DNA of 64,000 nucleotides from contig OX235263.1 of NCBI GenBank assembly GCA_944472135.2, positions 26,775,379 through 26,839,378 on the forward strand. The letters are read 5' to 3'. The notes under the pieces were generated by a model. It saw nothing but the letters and a program-made list of their open reading frames with translations, had not been told where the DNA came from and ran no database searches. The stretch is from Trichobilharzia regenti. Taxonomy: Eukaryota; Platyhelminthes; Trematoda; Strigeidida; Schistosomatidae. Of this stretch, positions 1-10,369 are shown piece after piece; position 1 is the first letter of the stretch; each line of letters begins with the position of its first letter. A program made the translations under genes and the position numbers.

Positions 1-245
1 CACAACGAGGTAACCCTTGAGTGATATCACAAGTAAGGCAGGCTCTCAAGTATAATCTGACTAGGAAACGACGAGATGGGCCTCCTAGGGTGACATAGTG
101 GAGATCATGTAAAGAAGAGGCTTTTGAACAATCACCTAATCAACAAAACAGGACCGTGAAGTAAAGGATGACAGTGAGATGAGCTGCTGAAGGTCTGTGT
201 TCCACTCAAAACTTAAAGGAATAATAATTATTATAATAGTAATCG
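1..245 (+). mobile_element. RTE-type LINE, degraded 3' end
   Basis: This is the last part of a schistosome RTE-clade (SR2-like) retrotransposon. The stretch 'gggtgacatagtggagatcatgt' resembles the 3' region of the minus-strand RTE copies (for example near 43850). The terminal motif 'tgttccactc...aacttaaagg' is followed by an AAT/ATT-rich tail at about 222-240. No reading frame survives. The copy continues off the left edge of the window. Confidence 0.6.
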
Positions 246-1446
246 TAGTCGATTCAGCTCACAGATCTCAAGCGCTAATCACAAGTTAACAATCATCTTA
301 AACGTATGACTAACAAGTATTGTGCCTTATAGAATAGTAATGTATACGATTTCCTGGTGAATAAGAAGCAACTCACAAATAATTCTTCATGGGCAGTGCA
401 ACCATTATCTTTTATTTTTTTTATAGTTTAAAGTACAAATTTAAAAACCGCTTCCTGAAATAAAATTACTATGAAATTTACGCTAAACAATGACAGTACT
501 TATATATATTGTGATTAGTTTTCTGTGGGTGGCATTCAAATAAATGGAGAGTGGTTATCTTTTTTCTTAAAACCAACAAAATACCAAGAGATCGGCATCG
601 ATGAATTAAAGACCTAGATAGATTTGTGTCTGAAAAGACTTGCCTCTAATTGGACACTAGGAGTCTTTCGTTTAGTGTAGACTAAGTTGCACCAGTCGGG
701 TTTGAAATGTAGCCCAAAATTTTAGATGACTTGTCATCCTGGTATACTCTGAAAATGTTGCCAGATTGTTTAGAGAAGGTCTCCAAGAGGTCTTGAATCT
801 GAGTTTAGTGTTTGTTGGCACTCGTCCTCACCAGGCAAAGGACTAGACGCACGGAATTAGTTACTACGTAGTGTCTGATCAAAATATCCATTCCAGTCCC
901 GGAGGATATGAACCGCAATCTAGAATATCTAAGGAGCAATGTCTGTGTTTGAAGGACTGGTTAGCCTGGATATGAAAAGAGGAGGAACATGAGTTACTGT
1001 GAGATTGCAGTTACGCCCTGCTAGCGAGTGACAACAAGCGCAAGACCCAAGTCGAATGCCTCCAGTCATCTGACATCAATTTAGAAGTTCTTCGTAGGGA
1101 AATTCCGGCTGTAATACATGGTTGACTCAGTAAAGATTAAGATATGAATTCCGTATTTGGAATTCTTTAAAAATTCATCCTAAAATAGCAATCCTCAAAT
1201 TAAATGATGCTTTGTGTTCAAGTCTTTTAAAGAGGTAATAACTAAAATACATTATCCGTGATGCGTATTTTGTCTGATACATTTTTCATCTGTGCAGTAT
1301 AACCGCACTTCAGTGAGTGATAATATTTGTACTTAGACAGAGAACCAGTTGTCGTCACTTAAAATATCAGAGTGTTATCTGTCAGCCTGCTGAATTACAG
1401 CCCTCATCGTTCGTGAAACTGGGGATTAACAAAGTAATTGTGACTT
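246..1446. other. unassigned AT-rich DNA
   Basis: I see no gene or recognised element here. The block at about 600-1100 is less AT-rich than its surroundings and could be an old dispersed repeat, but I found no second copy in the window. Confidence 0.4.
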
Positions 1447-1451
1447 GAAAT

Positions 1452-1683
1452 GCATCGGTAGCACAATAGTTAGGATGCTCGCCTACCATGCACATGGTCC
1501 GGAGTTCGATCCCTGGTCACAGACTCACTCCTTTACCCCGCTAAGCCAGGAAAAATGCTGGTAAAGAGGAAAGGTTGGGCGTGAGGCTAGCAACCCCATC
1601 CTGTAAAATTAAACACTGCTATAGAAACTTGAAGTCACTACCTTGAGACCCTATGTTCCATTGGGAACGTGAAGGAAAAAAAA
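1452..1683 (+). mobile_element. tRNA-derived SINE with RTE-like tail (SINE-R)
   Basis: The tRNA-like head has a box A-like stretch just after the start and a box B-like 'GAGTTCGATCC' at 1502-1512, one mismatch from the GGTTCGANTCC consensus. The body contains 'ggttgggcgtgaggctagc'. The tail 'ccctatgttccattgggaac' matches the 3' end of the RTE LINEs, then runs into A-rich sequence. Further copies lie at 5499, 11713, 31911, 39956 and 46640. Confidence 0.8.
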
Positions 1684-2479
1684 TGTTCCTTGAAGCATTT
1701 TTATTTTAGTAAACAGAATAATAATAATAATTTCGCTTTTATTCCAGAAACAGTACTTGTGGTACAGTGTGGAATTTTCAGCACATATCTACAATATTGC
1801 TTCTAATTTCATCGTACATTTTAAAAGGAGTATTACAAAAAATAAATATTAGAAAAAACACAAAAAAAACTTAAAAGAAACACAAAAATAACAAAAAAAA
1901 ATGCAAATAAAAATACCGAGTAGAAAGCAAGATAAACACCAATAATGAAAAATATTTCAGTATTTGGTAGTGGAAGCTATGATATGTGTATGCGTAGTGA
2001 ACAGTAACAGCTGTAATCATACAAGAAGCTATGAGATGTTCTTAAGAATGTTTATAGCCAAGATGATCAGTTAATTTGATTGAACTACACTGAACAATCA
2101 TAAAATAAACATTTCAGGTTTTCTGTTATTGTCAACACTAATGCGGTGTTTGTTGTGGTAGTTTGAGTAATCTTGCATAATATAAAATTTTTAAGATGGT
2201 GATAGTGGCGTTAAATAGTGCCAAACAAAAAACCCCACAAAACTAATATCACATGATGGTTAATGACAGGACACTTTTGTAATATTCATAGTGATAATAT
2301 AGTCGGACCCAGTAGATACACAAAAGAAGGAATAGAGTAAAGTACGAAAATATAAGCCAATGATAGCAATTTTAAGTAGCTAAGTATGTTTAAGAAGGTT
2401 GTTCACTATAGAGTACAATTAAGAGAGTATAAGGGGGAAATAAAAGGACCAAAATTATGTTTTATTTGTTTTAGTTTTT

Positions 2480-2575
2480 TTACGGGTTGATCACGGATTG
2501 ATATCAGTTAGAGAACCAGTACTCCCTGGTTTTCAATGGTTCTCTAACTGATATCAATCCATGATCAACCCGTAA
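2480..2575. repeat. fold-back fragment of HHR-SINE B (39-bp arms)
   Basis: Two arms, 2480-2518 and 2537-2575, are reverse complements with one mismatch, separated by 18 bp. They consist of the SINE B 3' tail ('ggttctctaactgatatcaa'). The central part begins 'agtactccctgg', which is the sequence just downstream of the predicted hammerhead cleavage site in fuller copies. It lies inside a CR1 3' untranslated region. Confidence 0.8.
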
Positions 2576-2636
2576 AACAAAATTATGTTATTAACAACAA
2601 AGCAAGTCATAGGTTTCGCGCTTAACATTGTCTCTG

Positions 2637-4000
2637 TCACTTAGAACACGGGCTGGCCAAATATGGTATCGTTGAGTTCTTATACTTGGTTGTACGAGCA
2701 TATATTATTTTGTACTGATTTCTGGTTCTACCTGATGAGACGCAAGGAGAGAGTTGGGAATAGAGGGGGTGTTGGGGGTCGGAGAGTATGGTTTTAGACC
2801 ATTTTTCGCGTGTATCCAGATGCTCATACACTAATGTAGTGACGAGCTGACTGAGTTTTACACCGCTAGTCCTACTAACTACCTTCAACATCCTTCTCAG
2901 GATGGTATAGTCCTTTTTCAGTAAGCCAGGAAAGACTAACGGGGAGCAGTCAAGTAGAATAGGTAGGATACGAGAGTTGACAAATTGTGAAAGCAGAGGT
3001 TGAGGGACTCCAGTTAGTCTGAGTTTCTTAATGTAGTAGGTAAGACGAAACACTTTCTTGGAAATCATTTGGATATGAGATGACCAAGTAAGGTCGGAAG
3101 ATAGAACTAATCCGAGGTATTTTGCATTAGACTTAGTTTCAATTTAGTCCCCTCAATGCTACAGGCTTCATGAGTGCTTACTAGTGTTTGTGGATCTCGT
3201 TTATGCCTAAAAGAGAAGTCAATAGTCTGGCAATTTGAGGGGTTCGGCATGAGGCCATTTAGTTAATACCACTGACTGATGTCCGACAGGAAGCTTTTTA
3301 ATTTGAAGCAGTATGACTGAGACTTAACGGGAAGCGAAACAGTCAGGTCATCTACATATTTGACGAAGTTGATTTCGTCTGAAAGAGGTAAGTCATGTAA
3401 GAAGAAGGAAAATAGAAACGGTGAGGGAACAGCACCCTGAGGAACATCAGCTTCAGTAAGCAAAGAACAGGAAGCTAAACAATTATATATTGTGTACTGC
3501 ATCCTATTAGAGAAGTAAGAGTGCAGCCAGTTGATAGCCCAGGACTCATTTTGTGTAAGGCTAAGCTTGTTCAACAAAAGGTCTCTAGGTACAGAATCGA
3601 AACCAGATGTGGAATCAAGGAACGTACAACAGACATACTTGGCCCTGCTTTGGATCATTTGAGAAGCTTAGGGAGAGAACAAGTTTTTGTGACAGTAATT
3701 TCTCCATTAGTTTCAAAAAGGAGAGGTAATAGCAATAGGTCTAAACTTAACACTATTTCCAGAACCAGACTTGGGTACAGGGATGATTTTAATATCTTGC
3801 CACAGAGAAGGTACAACATTATTAGAAAAAGAAGTACTGAAAATGTTTGTAAGTGGGTTACTTAAAATATCAGCACATTTCCTTACAACAATGGCAGGTA
3901 TACCATCAGAGCCTAGGCTCTGGGAATGTTTAAGAGATTTTAAACATTTAAGAACATCAGAAGTATTGAAAGTATGAGAGTCACTGTGGTAGAAGTTCTA
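2637..4000 (-). pseudogene. CR1 reverse transcriptase remnant
   Basis: The frame at about 3997-3686 encodes an RT N-terminal part with 'GSDGIPA' and 'RPIAITSPF', ending in a stop. After a frame change, 3658-3263 contains motif A-like 'FLDSTSGFDSVPR', motif B 'VPQGAVPSPFLF' and the catalytic motif as YVDD instead of the YADD of the copy at 63 kb. A third frame, 3068-2637, is the C-terminal region with 'SPLVFPGLLKKDY' and 'KTILSDPQHPLYSQLSPC'. At least two frame breaks make it non-functional. It would have reverse-transcribed element RNA at a nicked chromosomal target. The upstream endonuclease is missing. Confidence 0.85.
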
Positions 4001-4252
4001 GTGAACACTTTACTTAAATCTCCTAATTATTCTCTGGAGATATGAACTGTTGGATTAGGCCGTTGGTTTCCAGTCGATGGGTCACGGGTTGAATTTTCAC
4101 TTTACCTACTTCAGTATAAACAACTCGGTGGAATTATTAGCCCAGTGCCTTTTAGCGTGTCACATGAAAATTCTGTTCCGCATAAGTTAGATTAAACGTT
4201 TTAATTGATGAATAATGCCTTTTTAGGCAATAATAGAAAGAATGAAAAAGGT

Positions 4253-4885
4253 AGTTCAGGAAACCGGATCTTCTCAGAGAATTTATATTCTTCTATAGAT
4301 GTAAAATTGACTGAGTTGTGATCAGGATGGTGATAGAAAAGAAGAAAAGTGTGAGGTTACTTAAGAGTTTGAAATAAATACAAGAGTTTGGAGGAGTTAG
4401 GAAAAGCAAACAAACAAGAAATCAAGTCAGTGGAAGTCAAGATGGTCGTTGCTATGAGAATAAATATGGTTGAATTGCCTTCCCTTGTATGTAGAGCTCA
4501 GGTTTCTCTATCTGAAAACCTGGAGCCTCAGCAGTGTAAAGGAGACAAGAGAGTATTGTCTTTGGCAGACTGTTCTTCACTTTGTAGATTTCTTTGAGGG
4601 AAGTGTTTGTTTAAGATGGGATAACCAGTGTCAACAGAGTTCAGTTAACACACTCCTTATATAGATCTACTGCTATCTATCATCAACCGTATTGGGATAG
4701 TACTCTTTAAGCCATTTAAACTCATCGAGTGACCGATATACTCCGCATCAAGGAAGCAGGGGCATTGATGTGTGGATAAAAAAGTTTTGTTCTTTTTATT
4801 AAACATTTTGTTCTTCAATGATGAGGACTGACTAATACAAAGATCACATTTGCAATTCTGTATTAGTGTACAATGGTACATTACA
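4253..4885 (-). mobile_element. Penelope-like element fragment, GIY-YIG part and 3' UTR
   Basis: On the minus strand, 4881-4657 encodes a Cys-rich 'CKCDLC' segment and 'CPCFLDAEYIGHSMSLNGL', which lines up with the fragment at 50187-50387 ('CCFRARYISRSMS...RVKEHYPAWLQKG'). This is the GIY-YIG endonuclease module at the C-terminus of PLE proteins. Nucleotide similarity to the 49.6-50.4 kb copy continues into the presumed 3' UTR ('ttgtctttggcagactgttcttcac'). Stops and a frame break follow. Confidence 0.65.
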
Positions 4886-5498
4886 AAATTTGGTACTTAT
4901 TTAAAACACACTGTTTTGGAAGCATGACAGAAAAACAAGCGATTGACTGAGTAAATTTCAGAATAGAACTTAGTACAAAAGTGCACCAATTCAAGCTGCT
5001 AAACTCCATGTAGCACACAAAAGCAGACAAAAAAGAGATAAAAAAAATGATTCAGAAGCACTAAAATGGGCAAAAATTTATGAGGGTTAGAATAGTAACA
5101 TGAAAAAAACATAATAATTTAATGAAAGTGGGATTTTAAAAAGAATGAATGATTTTCAGTCATATGAACTTGGGCACTCTGGTAGAATAAAATTAAACAT
5201 GAACAACAGTCTCTAGCCTTTAGTTCTTAACATCCTAATGACCCCAACAAATAGGCCCACATCTCTTTATGTGGCTCAAACCATCTTCTGAATACTTCAT
5301 GGATACTTCTAAACCTTCGTTTAACCACCTCTAACTCTAATCTTATGTTGGCTAGCATTTCGTGTCGATGATGTTGTAGCCTGCGTATGTGGAACACGTG
5401 TCTTAGTCATATGAGCCGACTCCCCTCCACAACGTCACCCGTCAACACAGGAGGCAGAAATTAGACGCGTATGATAAAAGACAGCTAACCCTTTCATA
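4886..5498. other. unassigned DNA
   Basis: No recognisable gene. The section at 5220-5490 is more GC-rich and may be an unclassified repeat. Confidence 0.35.
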
Positions 5499-5731
5499 GC
5501 GTCGTTGGCATAGCGGTTAGGACGCTCGCCGACCATGCACATGGTCCGGGGTTCGATTCCCGGCCGCCAACGCACTCCTTTACCTTGCTAAGCCAGAAAT
5601 AATCCTGGTAAAGAGGAAAGGTTGGGCATGGGGTAGCAATCTCCATCCTGTAAAAATAAACTCTGCTACAGAAACTTCAAGCCACTAGCCTGAGACCCTA
5701 TGTTCCATTGGGAGCGTGAAGGATTAAAAAA
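5499..5731 (+). mobile_element. tRNA-derived SINE with RTE-like tail (SINE-R), well preserved
   Basis: This is the best copy of SINE-R. Box A 'TGGCATAGCGG' at 5506-5516 fits the pol III consensus. Box B 'GGTTCGATTCC' at 5550-5560 is perfect. The body contains 'aggttgggcatgggg' and the tail 'ccctatgttccattgggagc' matches the RTE 3' ends, followed by an A-rich stretch. Confidence 0.85.
5506..5560 (+). promoter_or_regulatory. internal pol III promoter (box A and box B)
   Basis: Box A is at 5506-5516 and box B at 5550-5560, 33 bp apart, which is normal tRNA-like spacing. Both match consensus, so this SINE could still be transcribed. Confidence 0.75.
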
Positions 5732-5821
5732 ACCTTTGGTATCTTTACTTTCAAAAGATATTAGATTTCTGAATATTTCACAATGAATGACTAATAACAT
5801 TAAATAATCACAGGTTTTTGA

Positions 5822-5998
5822 GCCCGTTGTTCAGTGGTTTAATGTTTATCAGCCACTTGCAGGCCGTGGGTTCAATTTCCAGTTGGTTCACACCTTAATC
5901 TGTAGTAGTGTGGCGACAGATAGCATGAGAGTAAGAGGGGGAGGGTTGACAGTTAGCCTACCAACCCCATACCGAAAAAAGCCAACATTATTATTGAA
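5822..5998 (+). mobile_element. diverged tRNA-derived SINE
   Basis: Head 'gttgttcagtggtttaatg' (box A-like) and 'cgtgggttcaatttcc' (box B-like) are followed by a body with 'gagggggagggttgacag', which resembles the SINE-R body. It ends in an ATT-rich tail at about 5986-5996. It is an older or separate subfamily. Confidence 0.6.
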
Positions 5999-6692
5999 AT
6001 TTCAAAGGCTTTACATTTCTATGTTGTTATTTCGGTACTGCTAAAAACGCGATAGAAACATAAACGGATTCATATTACTTTTTTAAACGGTGCCTTTAAA
6101 TAAAATACCACCCATCTGCTAATAGTAATTTTGTTAATGATTATTTTGCCAATTTAACATTTCGTGCAGGTTACTTCGTTTAAATAACCTTTTTCTCCAG
6201 AATACATGTTAAGTTGTCATTAAAAGACACACACACACACATTATCAGTGTGTTTGTGGTTTCCCACAGTGCACTTATGTTTACCCTTCACTTTTTTACA
6301 TCAGATATATGAATAAGGATTATTAATTTGTACATGAATTCCTTGAAGAAGCCATCCACTTTTTTTGTCAAATATTGTGTCTAAACACACTTCTACCATT
6401 TACATTTACGAATTAATTACAGTTCACACGTTATAAAATGTCGCTCTTTTTTTAGTGAGATTAAGTGTGTACATGCGAACAGTAGGGCTAATTGAAAGCA
6501 AGCTACAAGCTTTGAATATTACACATGTCATGAAAGTGGATTACCGCCTTGTCTTTTTCATTTTACTTGGGATGGAATTTTAAAAGTCATTTTTAGAAAC
6601 AAAACCGTAAAATAGGTTTGTGAGAAGGATGTGTTTTTGTTACTAATGTTATTTGACATATTTTTGCACGTCTTGATTATATCGGTTGTCAA
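5999..6692. other. unassigned AT-rich DNA with an (AC)n microsatellite
   Basis: No gene seen. An (AC)7 repeat lies at 6227-6240. Confidence 0.4.
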
Positions 6693-6755
6693 ATTATTAT
6701 TATTATTATTGTTATTCCCTCAGGCTCCATGTGGGACTTTGGGCTTCAGCAACAC
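6693..6755 (-). mobile_element. RTE LINE 3' terminus (left part, interrupted)
   Basis: The (ATT)n tail and 'gggactttgggcttcagcaac' are the complement of an RTE 3' end. The match stops at about 6755 and resumes at about 7511, so the PLE between them was inserted into this copy. Confidence 0.7.
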
Positions 6756-7510
6756 CGAGTAGAGCCAATTAAACAAAATAATATAATTTACAAAGTACCT
6801 TACAATGACTGTGAGGTCAACTACATAAGTCAGACTAGTAGGTCGGAGGTAGTCAGACTGTCGGAACTGTCGGAATTTAGCTAAGGCTAGAATGACTGAC
6901 CCCACAAAGATAAGTAATTTAGAAAGAAACTCAGCAATAACACTGCGTGCATTAACGCGCAACCACACAATAGGGTGGTGAGAGAGGGTGGAAATTCTAG
7001 GAAGTAATATAGGTAGGTGGAAAGGGAGAGAGGTTAATTACTGAATCCTGGTTTACTGAATCTGCTCTCTACACATGCAACACAATGCAATTACCAGAGA
7101 TATGCATGGAAGATATTATTACCACCATTCAGTCAAATCAGAGGAGGATAATAAATAATCTTAAAATTCTATTTCGATTCACGTGCATTATAACATTCTA
7201 ACAAGTTAACTTATTTTGACTATAAAAACATCTTATCTCTCCTCTGATTGTGTTTGATTGATAACACTCATGTTATTATTTCTGAATGTACATTATCTTA
7301 TATTGATTATTATTCAAATGTCTAATCACCATTTCCACTCATGTATATAAATGAAGTGAAACGTTGTGTAATTGAGTGACTTGATTTGACTATGAGCAAT
7401 AGTTTGTGCTCGAAGCGTCATCAGCGAATATTACTGTATAACACTATGATTATCAAAATAAAATCTTATCCATCATGGAGTTATAATCTACCACAGTGCC
7501 CAAGGTCTAT
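6756..7510 (+). mobile_element. Penelope-like element 3' part, nested in an RTE copy
   Basis: The plus strand at 6756 onward encodes 'NNIIYKVPYNDCEVNYISQT', a GIY-YIG domain start (IY..., then YI.QTSR) like those at 23.9 and 54.0 kb, soon ended by stops. The untranslated end contains 'gagcaatagtttgtgctcgaa' at 7393-7413, a stem-loop followed by GAA as in a hammerhead. It ends with 'ctaccacagtgc', as does the copy at 24.4 kb. The element is 5'-truncated, keeping only the end of the endonuclease and the 3' UTR. Confidence 0.75.
7386..7432 (+). ncRNA. degenerate PLE hammerhead-like motif
   Basis: Within the PLE end there is a 5-bp stem GAGCA/TGCTC with an 8-nt loop, then CGAAG and 'CGTC ATCAG'. 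The order is that of a type I hammerhead (stem II, GAA(A), minimal stem III, cleavage C). The expected CUGANGA reads 'CTATGA', so it is probably inactive. The PLE copy at about 24337-24383 shows the same layout with CGAAA. HHRs in PLEs are established knowledge. Confidence 0.5.
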
Positions 7511-7785
7511 ACCTACGTCTCTACTTTGTTCTATTTTCTACGGTCCTCTTAGTTGGCACCACGTCTGCTCATTATCTCTAACCACCTCCTTGTACCACCT
7601 CCTCCATGTCACTCTCAGAGGCTTTATTCGTCACTTCCTTTTTCCGATTCTACTCAAGCGATGGCCTGACACGCAATTTCCTTTGACAGTCTCTTCAGGT
7701 GTGTCTAACCCACCTACATTTCTTTTGGAATATGTGTTAAGCAATAGCTCCATGGTTCATTTGTTCCTATAGTTTCTTGTTCTTC
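7511..7785 (-). mobile_element. RTE LINE 3' region (right part)
   Basis: Continuation of the RTE copy interrupted by the PLE. 'ctattttctacggtcctctt', 'cctcctccatgtcactctc' and 'caagcgatggcctgacacgc' match the RTE 3' regions at 43.8 and 52.3 kb in minus orientation. Confidence 0.75.
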
Positions 7786-7789
7786 TTTT

Positions 7790-8062
7790 TTTGCTTTCGT
7801 TGAAGTAAGATACATCGGCTGATCGGATTCGCGAAGGTTTTCGCCAGCCCGCGTCATTTCGTCTCCCTGAATCCAGCGGAAAATAAGTTTATTTTTTATA
7901 TTTTCAATATTTGTTTTGTGCGTTGAAGTTTCTGTAGCAATTTGATTGATTTTCGGAGGTCAGGTGGCTAGCCAAACGCCTAAATCCGCCCCCTCTTTTC
8001 ACAGGCTTGGGATTGGTTAAAAAACTGGCAAGCTAGTAAACTGAGTGAGGTTGTTGGTTGTT
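7790..8062 (-). repeat. dispersed module C, fused to an RTE fragment
   Basis: A segment of about 270 bp homologous to 12455-12735. Shared landmarks include 'cttgggattggttaaaaaactggc', 'agtttctgtagcaatttgat' and 'gccagcccgcgtcatttcgtct'. In both places it lies upstream of a truncated RTE piece, in RTE orientation, with a similar junction. It may be the RTE 5' leader or a separate SINE; I cannot decide. Confidence 0.6.
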
Positions 8063-8159
8063 GAAAGTATAAATATGTGATAAACAATAACTATTCTTTT
8101 CGATAAACTCATCATCACATTGTTCTGAAGTTAGTTGTGTCTTCATAATACCTAAATAA

Positions 8160-8325
8160 ATATTATTTTATCTTCCCAGTGCAGCATAGAGCTTCAAGCT
8201 AAATACTTGAAGTTTCTGCTGTAGTGGTGTTTATTACTGATGGGTGGGGTCATTAGCCTCATGCTCAGCCTTCTCTCTTTACCAGTCTTATCACTGGCTT
8301 AGTGAGGTGAAGGAGGTAAGTGTTC
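8160..8325 (-). mobile_element. SINE-R body and tail, head lost
   Basis: On the minus strand the sequence reads 'cactaagccagtgataagactggtaaagagagaagg', then 'gcatgaggctaat' and 'gcttgaagctctatg', matching the SINE-R body and tail. The tRNA-like head is absent. Confidence 0.65.
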
Positions 8326-8479
8326 TAAACGTTTTAAGGTATATATTCTACTTTACTTTGAATCAGTTGTATCTATAGATGATTACATTTCAAAAGCATC
8401 GGTAAGTGAGAGAGAGAGATAATATGCATTCATATATATGAAGTTATAGGTTCGACAACAGGTTAAGGTTTCAATAGTG

Positions 8480-8720
8480 ACTGGCTGAACCTGTTTCTTT
8501 TGCTAATCCAAAGCTCCGGTTGTTTCCAGCGAACCTTCACTGTTGCCAGTGTTGATGTATTTGTGGACCTTCAGTAATTTATTTGACGCCCGACAGATGA
8601 CAGAGAAACACTCCTCAAAACTAGCTCTGTGACCTGTTTCCACAAAGTGTTCCAGTACAGATCTGTTGACGGTTTTGACGACACCTTTGTTTAACCACAC
8701 CGGTAGACGTTCTTAAGCAT
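8480..8720 (-). pseudogene. Penelope-like element, end of GIY-YIG domain
   Basis: Minus-strand frame 8700-8503 encodes 'WLNKGVVKTVNRSVLEHFVE' followed by 'TGH' and 'CFSVICRASNKLLKVHKYIN'. This is the C-terminal end of a PLE endonuclease: 'LEHxVxTGH' followed by a conserved 'SVI.R' stretch. The RT is missing. Its upstream neighbour in PLE order (YIG..RVKEH) is seen at 50187-50387. Confidence 0.7.
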
Positions 8721-9189
8721 GAAACATTACATTTCCAATGTTCAACGACAAATGTATCTGGATTGACAGGAACAGTTGATAGACTGATACATACGATAAG
8801 AAATAGATGGTCAAGGCACTTCGTTTTTCACTTTCACAACCTGTCCTATGTGGAAAATATAAACTGCAGCTTACTGGCATTAAAAATTCTTTGATATGAT
8901 TTTCTCAACTTGTTGGTTATTATTTCACTGTGTATATCTTTTTTAATTTGTCGTCTTATTTATAGGGGCTTCTTGTTAACAGATACAGAAGAATTATTTC
9001 CAACTCTTTTGGCCATGTGTTTGATAATGAACTTTTTAGAGTAGCTGTTTTCATGAATTGAATTTTTGATTTTCCCGTCGATTGATTGTACCGAAGTGCT
9101 CGGTCTCAGGTTGACATGTCGGCTTCTTGTGCAGATGCTTCGACGATGTCTGGGCATTTAGTTAGTATACAATTGGTAGATGGTGGCTA

Positions 9190-9250
9190 GCAGTGGAATC
9201 CAGGATGCGCATTTCGTCCTATTTGGGACTCGTCAGCTGGATGTACCTGC
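9190..9250 (-). ncRNA. type I hammerhead ribozyme (Sm-alpha type), intact-looking
   Basis: Minus strand: stem I ATCCAG/CTGGAT with an outer GCAG/CTGC pairing across an internal loop; core CTGACGA (fits CUGANGA); stem II GTCC/GGAC with loop CAAATA; GAAA; short palindromic stem III ATGCGCAT; then cleavage base C. Predicted cleavage is between 9204 and 9203. All conserved core nucleotides are present. As in other schistosome copies, stem III is so short that activity may need dimers. Confidence 0.88.
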
Positions 9251-9279
9251 ATTTCTCAGTGAGTGATGATGTTCCCACT

Positions 9280-9338
9280 GAGGCTCGAACCCAGTACCCA
9301 TAGTTTCAAACGCCAAAGCGTTATCCACTAGACCACTT
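9280..9338 (-). promoter_or_regulatory. internal pol III promoter of the Sm-alpha-like unit
   Basis: Box A-like 'TGGTCTAGTGGATAA' (reverse complement of 9321-9335) and box B-like 'GGGTTCGAGCCTC' (reverse complement of 9280-9292) lie upstream of the ribozyme, as in a tRNA-derived SINE. Confidence 0.7.
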
Positions 9339-9400
9339 GGGACACGAGAGCTGGCCACCTCTTGTGCGACGGGTCATATTAATTATTGAATTGAATTTTT

Positions 9401-9471
9401 GACAAGTCCCAAATAGGACGAAATGCGCATCCTGGATTCCACTGCTAGCCACCATCCACCAATTGTATACT
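9401..9471 (+). repeat. inverted partial Sm-alpha copy starting in the hammerhead core
   Basis: Nearly identical to the reverse complement of 9165-9234 (about two mismatches in 70 bp), forming an inverted repeat with a 167-bp loop. It begins 'tgacaagtccc', so the stem I 5' strand and first core base are missing. It ends after 'caattgtatacta'. Its start coincides with that of the fragment at 39441. Confidence 0.8.
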
Positions 9472-9479
9472 AGCTGTTT

Positions 9480-10025
9480 TCAGTTAATCTTGGTTTCTTG
9501 TTCAGTTGAATCTTCTGAACAAATAGCTCTAGCCCTATGGCTGATGGTGTTTACCAAAATTTATTTTATCTTTAAGAGGAACAATGCTTTGAAAGTGTGT
9601 ATATTGACTTGTACAAGTACTGTTCTTGTACAGATGCATCTTTAAGCTGCCGTCTGATCTTCTTGTCAGTAAGACGTCTAAGTGGGCAATTTTATTCTGG
9701 AATTCTTATTCACATGTGAATATGACAGTTGAATGTACTTCACTGAGTTAAGGTATCATTGCGTTCCTATCCGAATCATTTTCATAGAGGATGAAGGTGT
9801 AATTCACAACTATCTGGGAGGTATAAGATGAGCAAAATGAGGGTTCAGACGACTTTAATCTGACTTCTTACTACTACTGTGGGTTGATTTGAGTAGCCTC
9901 CAACTACTCCTATCCACTACTAGTAGCATGTATCGTTTAGCTAACATGGGATATACAGTATAAAAACTTCAACAGTTCTATTTTCTACTAATTATGTAAT
10001 TTATTGTAACATTTCATGCATCAGC
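9480..10025. other. unassigned DNA
   Basis: No gene or recognised repeat. Small open frames here (for example 9463-9645) lack codon or domain support. Confidence 0.35.
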
Positions 10026-10029
10026 ATTC

Positions 10030-10365
10030 TTTGAAAGATGAGAGATACAGGACTCTGGCTACCAAACAACCAAGTGCCTATTATCTCCGGAAAACATATT
10101 CGAAAGAAAATGGATATGGACTGGACACACAGACGGAGTAGACCATTGAGTGACATCCTCCATCAAACAGGAAATCAAGTGTAACCTGAACGGAAAATAG
10201 CGAGTTGAACATTGGTCCAAGGATGGCATGGAAGGGATTGTATGAGGGGAAGGTTAAAGCCTATGCTCAACTGTAAAGCCACCTAAAAAGGATTCCAGAG
10301 AACACAGTGGAATGGGGACGTGCTGATGAAACCGTATTCCCTACTTAGAATTTTAGGGAATAATA
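10030..10365 (+). mobile_element. RTE LINE, 3' end
   Basis: Plus-strand remnant of the RTE C-terminal coding region and 3' UTR: 'aatggatatggactggacacac' (W-x-W-x-G-H type end of RTE ORFs), 'gagtgacatcctccatcaaac', then 'gaattttagggaataataat' as terminal tail. Several stops interrupt it. Confidence 0.65.
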
Positions 10366-10369
10366 ATGC

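Larger units (their letters stand above)
1717..4005 (-). mobile_element. CR1-type LINE (SR1-like), 5'-truncated
   Basis: A non-LTR retrotransposon of the CR1/jockey group on the minus strand. Its 3' end lies in an (AAT)n tail at 1717-1732. The tail-proximal block at 1733-1784 (reverse complement of 'gctgaaaattccacac' and 'tggaataaa') is shared with the CR1 copies ending at 15025 and 62071. The coding part is a decayed reverse transcriptase at 2637-4000. The 5' end is lost at about 4005, the usual result of incomplete target-primed reverse transcription. A fold-back fragment of HHR-SINE B sits in its 3' untranslated region at 2480-2575. Confidence 0.85.
9052..9400 (-). mobile_element. Sm-alpha-like SINE/satellite unit with hammerhead
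   Basis: On the minus strand the order is: remnant of a preceding monomer end (9387-9401), tRNA-like head with box A (9321-9338) and box B (9280-9292), hammerhead (9190-9250), then a tail with 'gccgacatgtcaacctgag'. The same tail and the same end/start junction recur at 35188-35612, where the repeat period is about 323 bp. Architecture and ribozyme match the Sm-alpha family described in schistosomes. Confidence 0.85.

Noticed and set aside
5499..5572. Genuine tRNA gene
   Set aside because: Boxes A and B are good, but the 5' and 3' halves do not give a convincing acceptor stem and anticodon arm, and the sequence continues into a SINE body found at other loci.
7386..7772. 128-codon plus-strand frame
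   Set aside because: It crosses the PLE/RTE junction and runs antisense to the RTE 3' region, with no domain.
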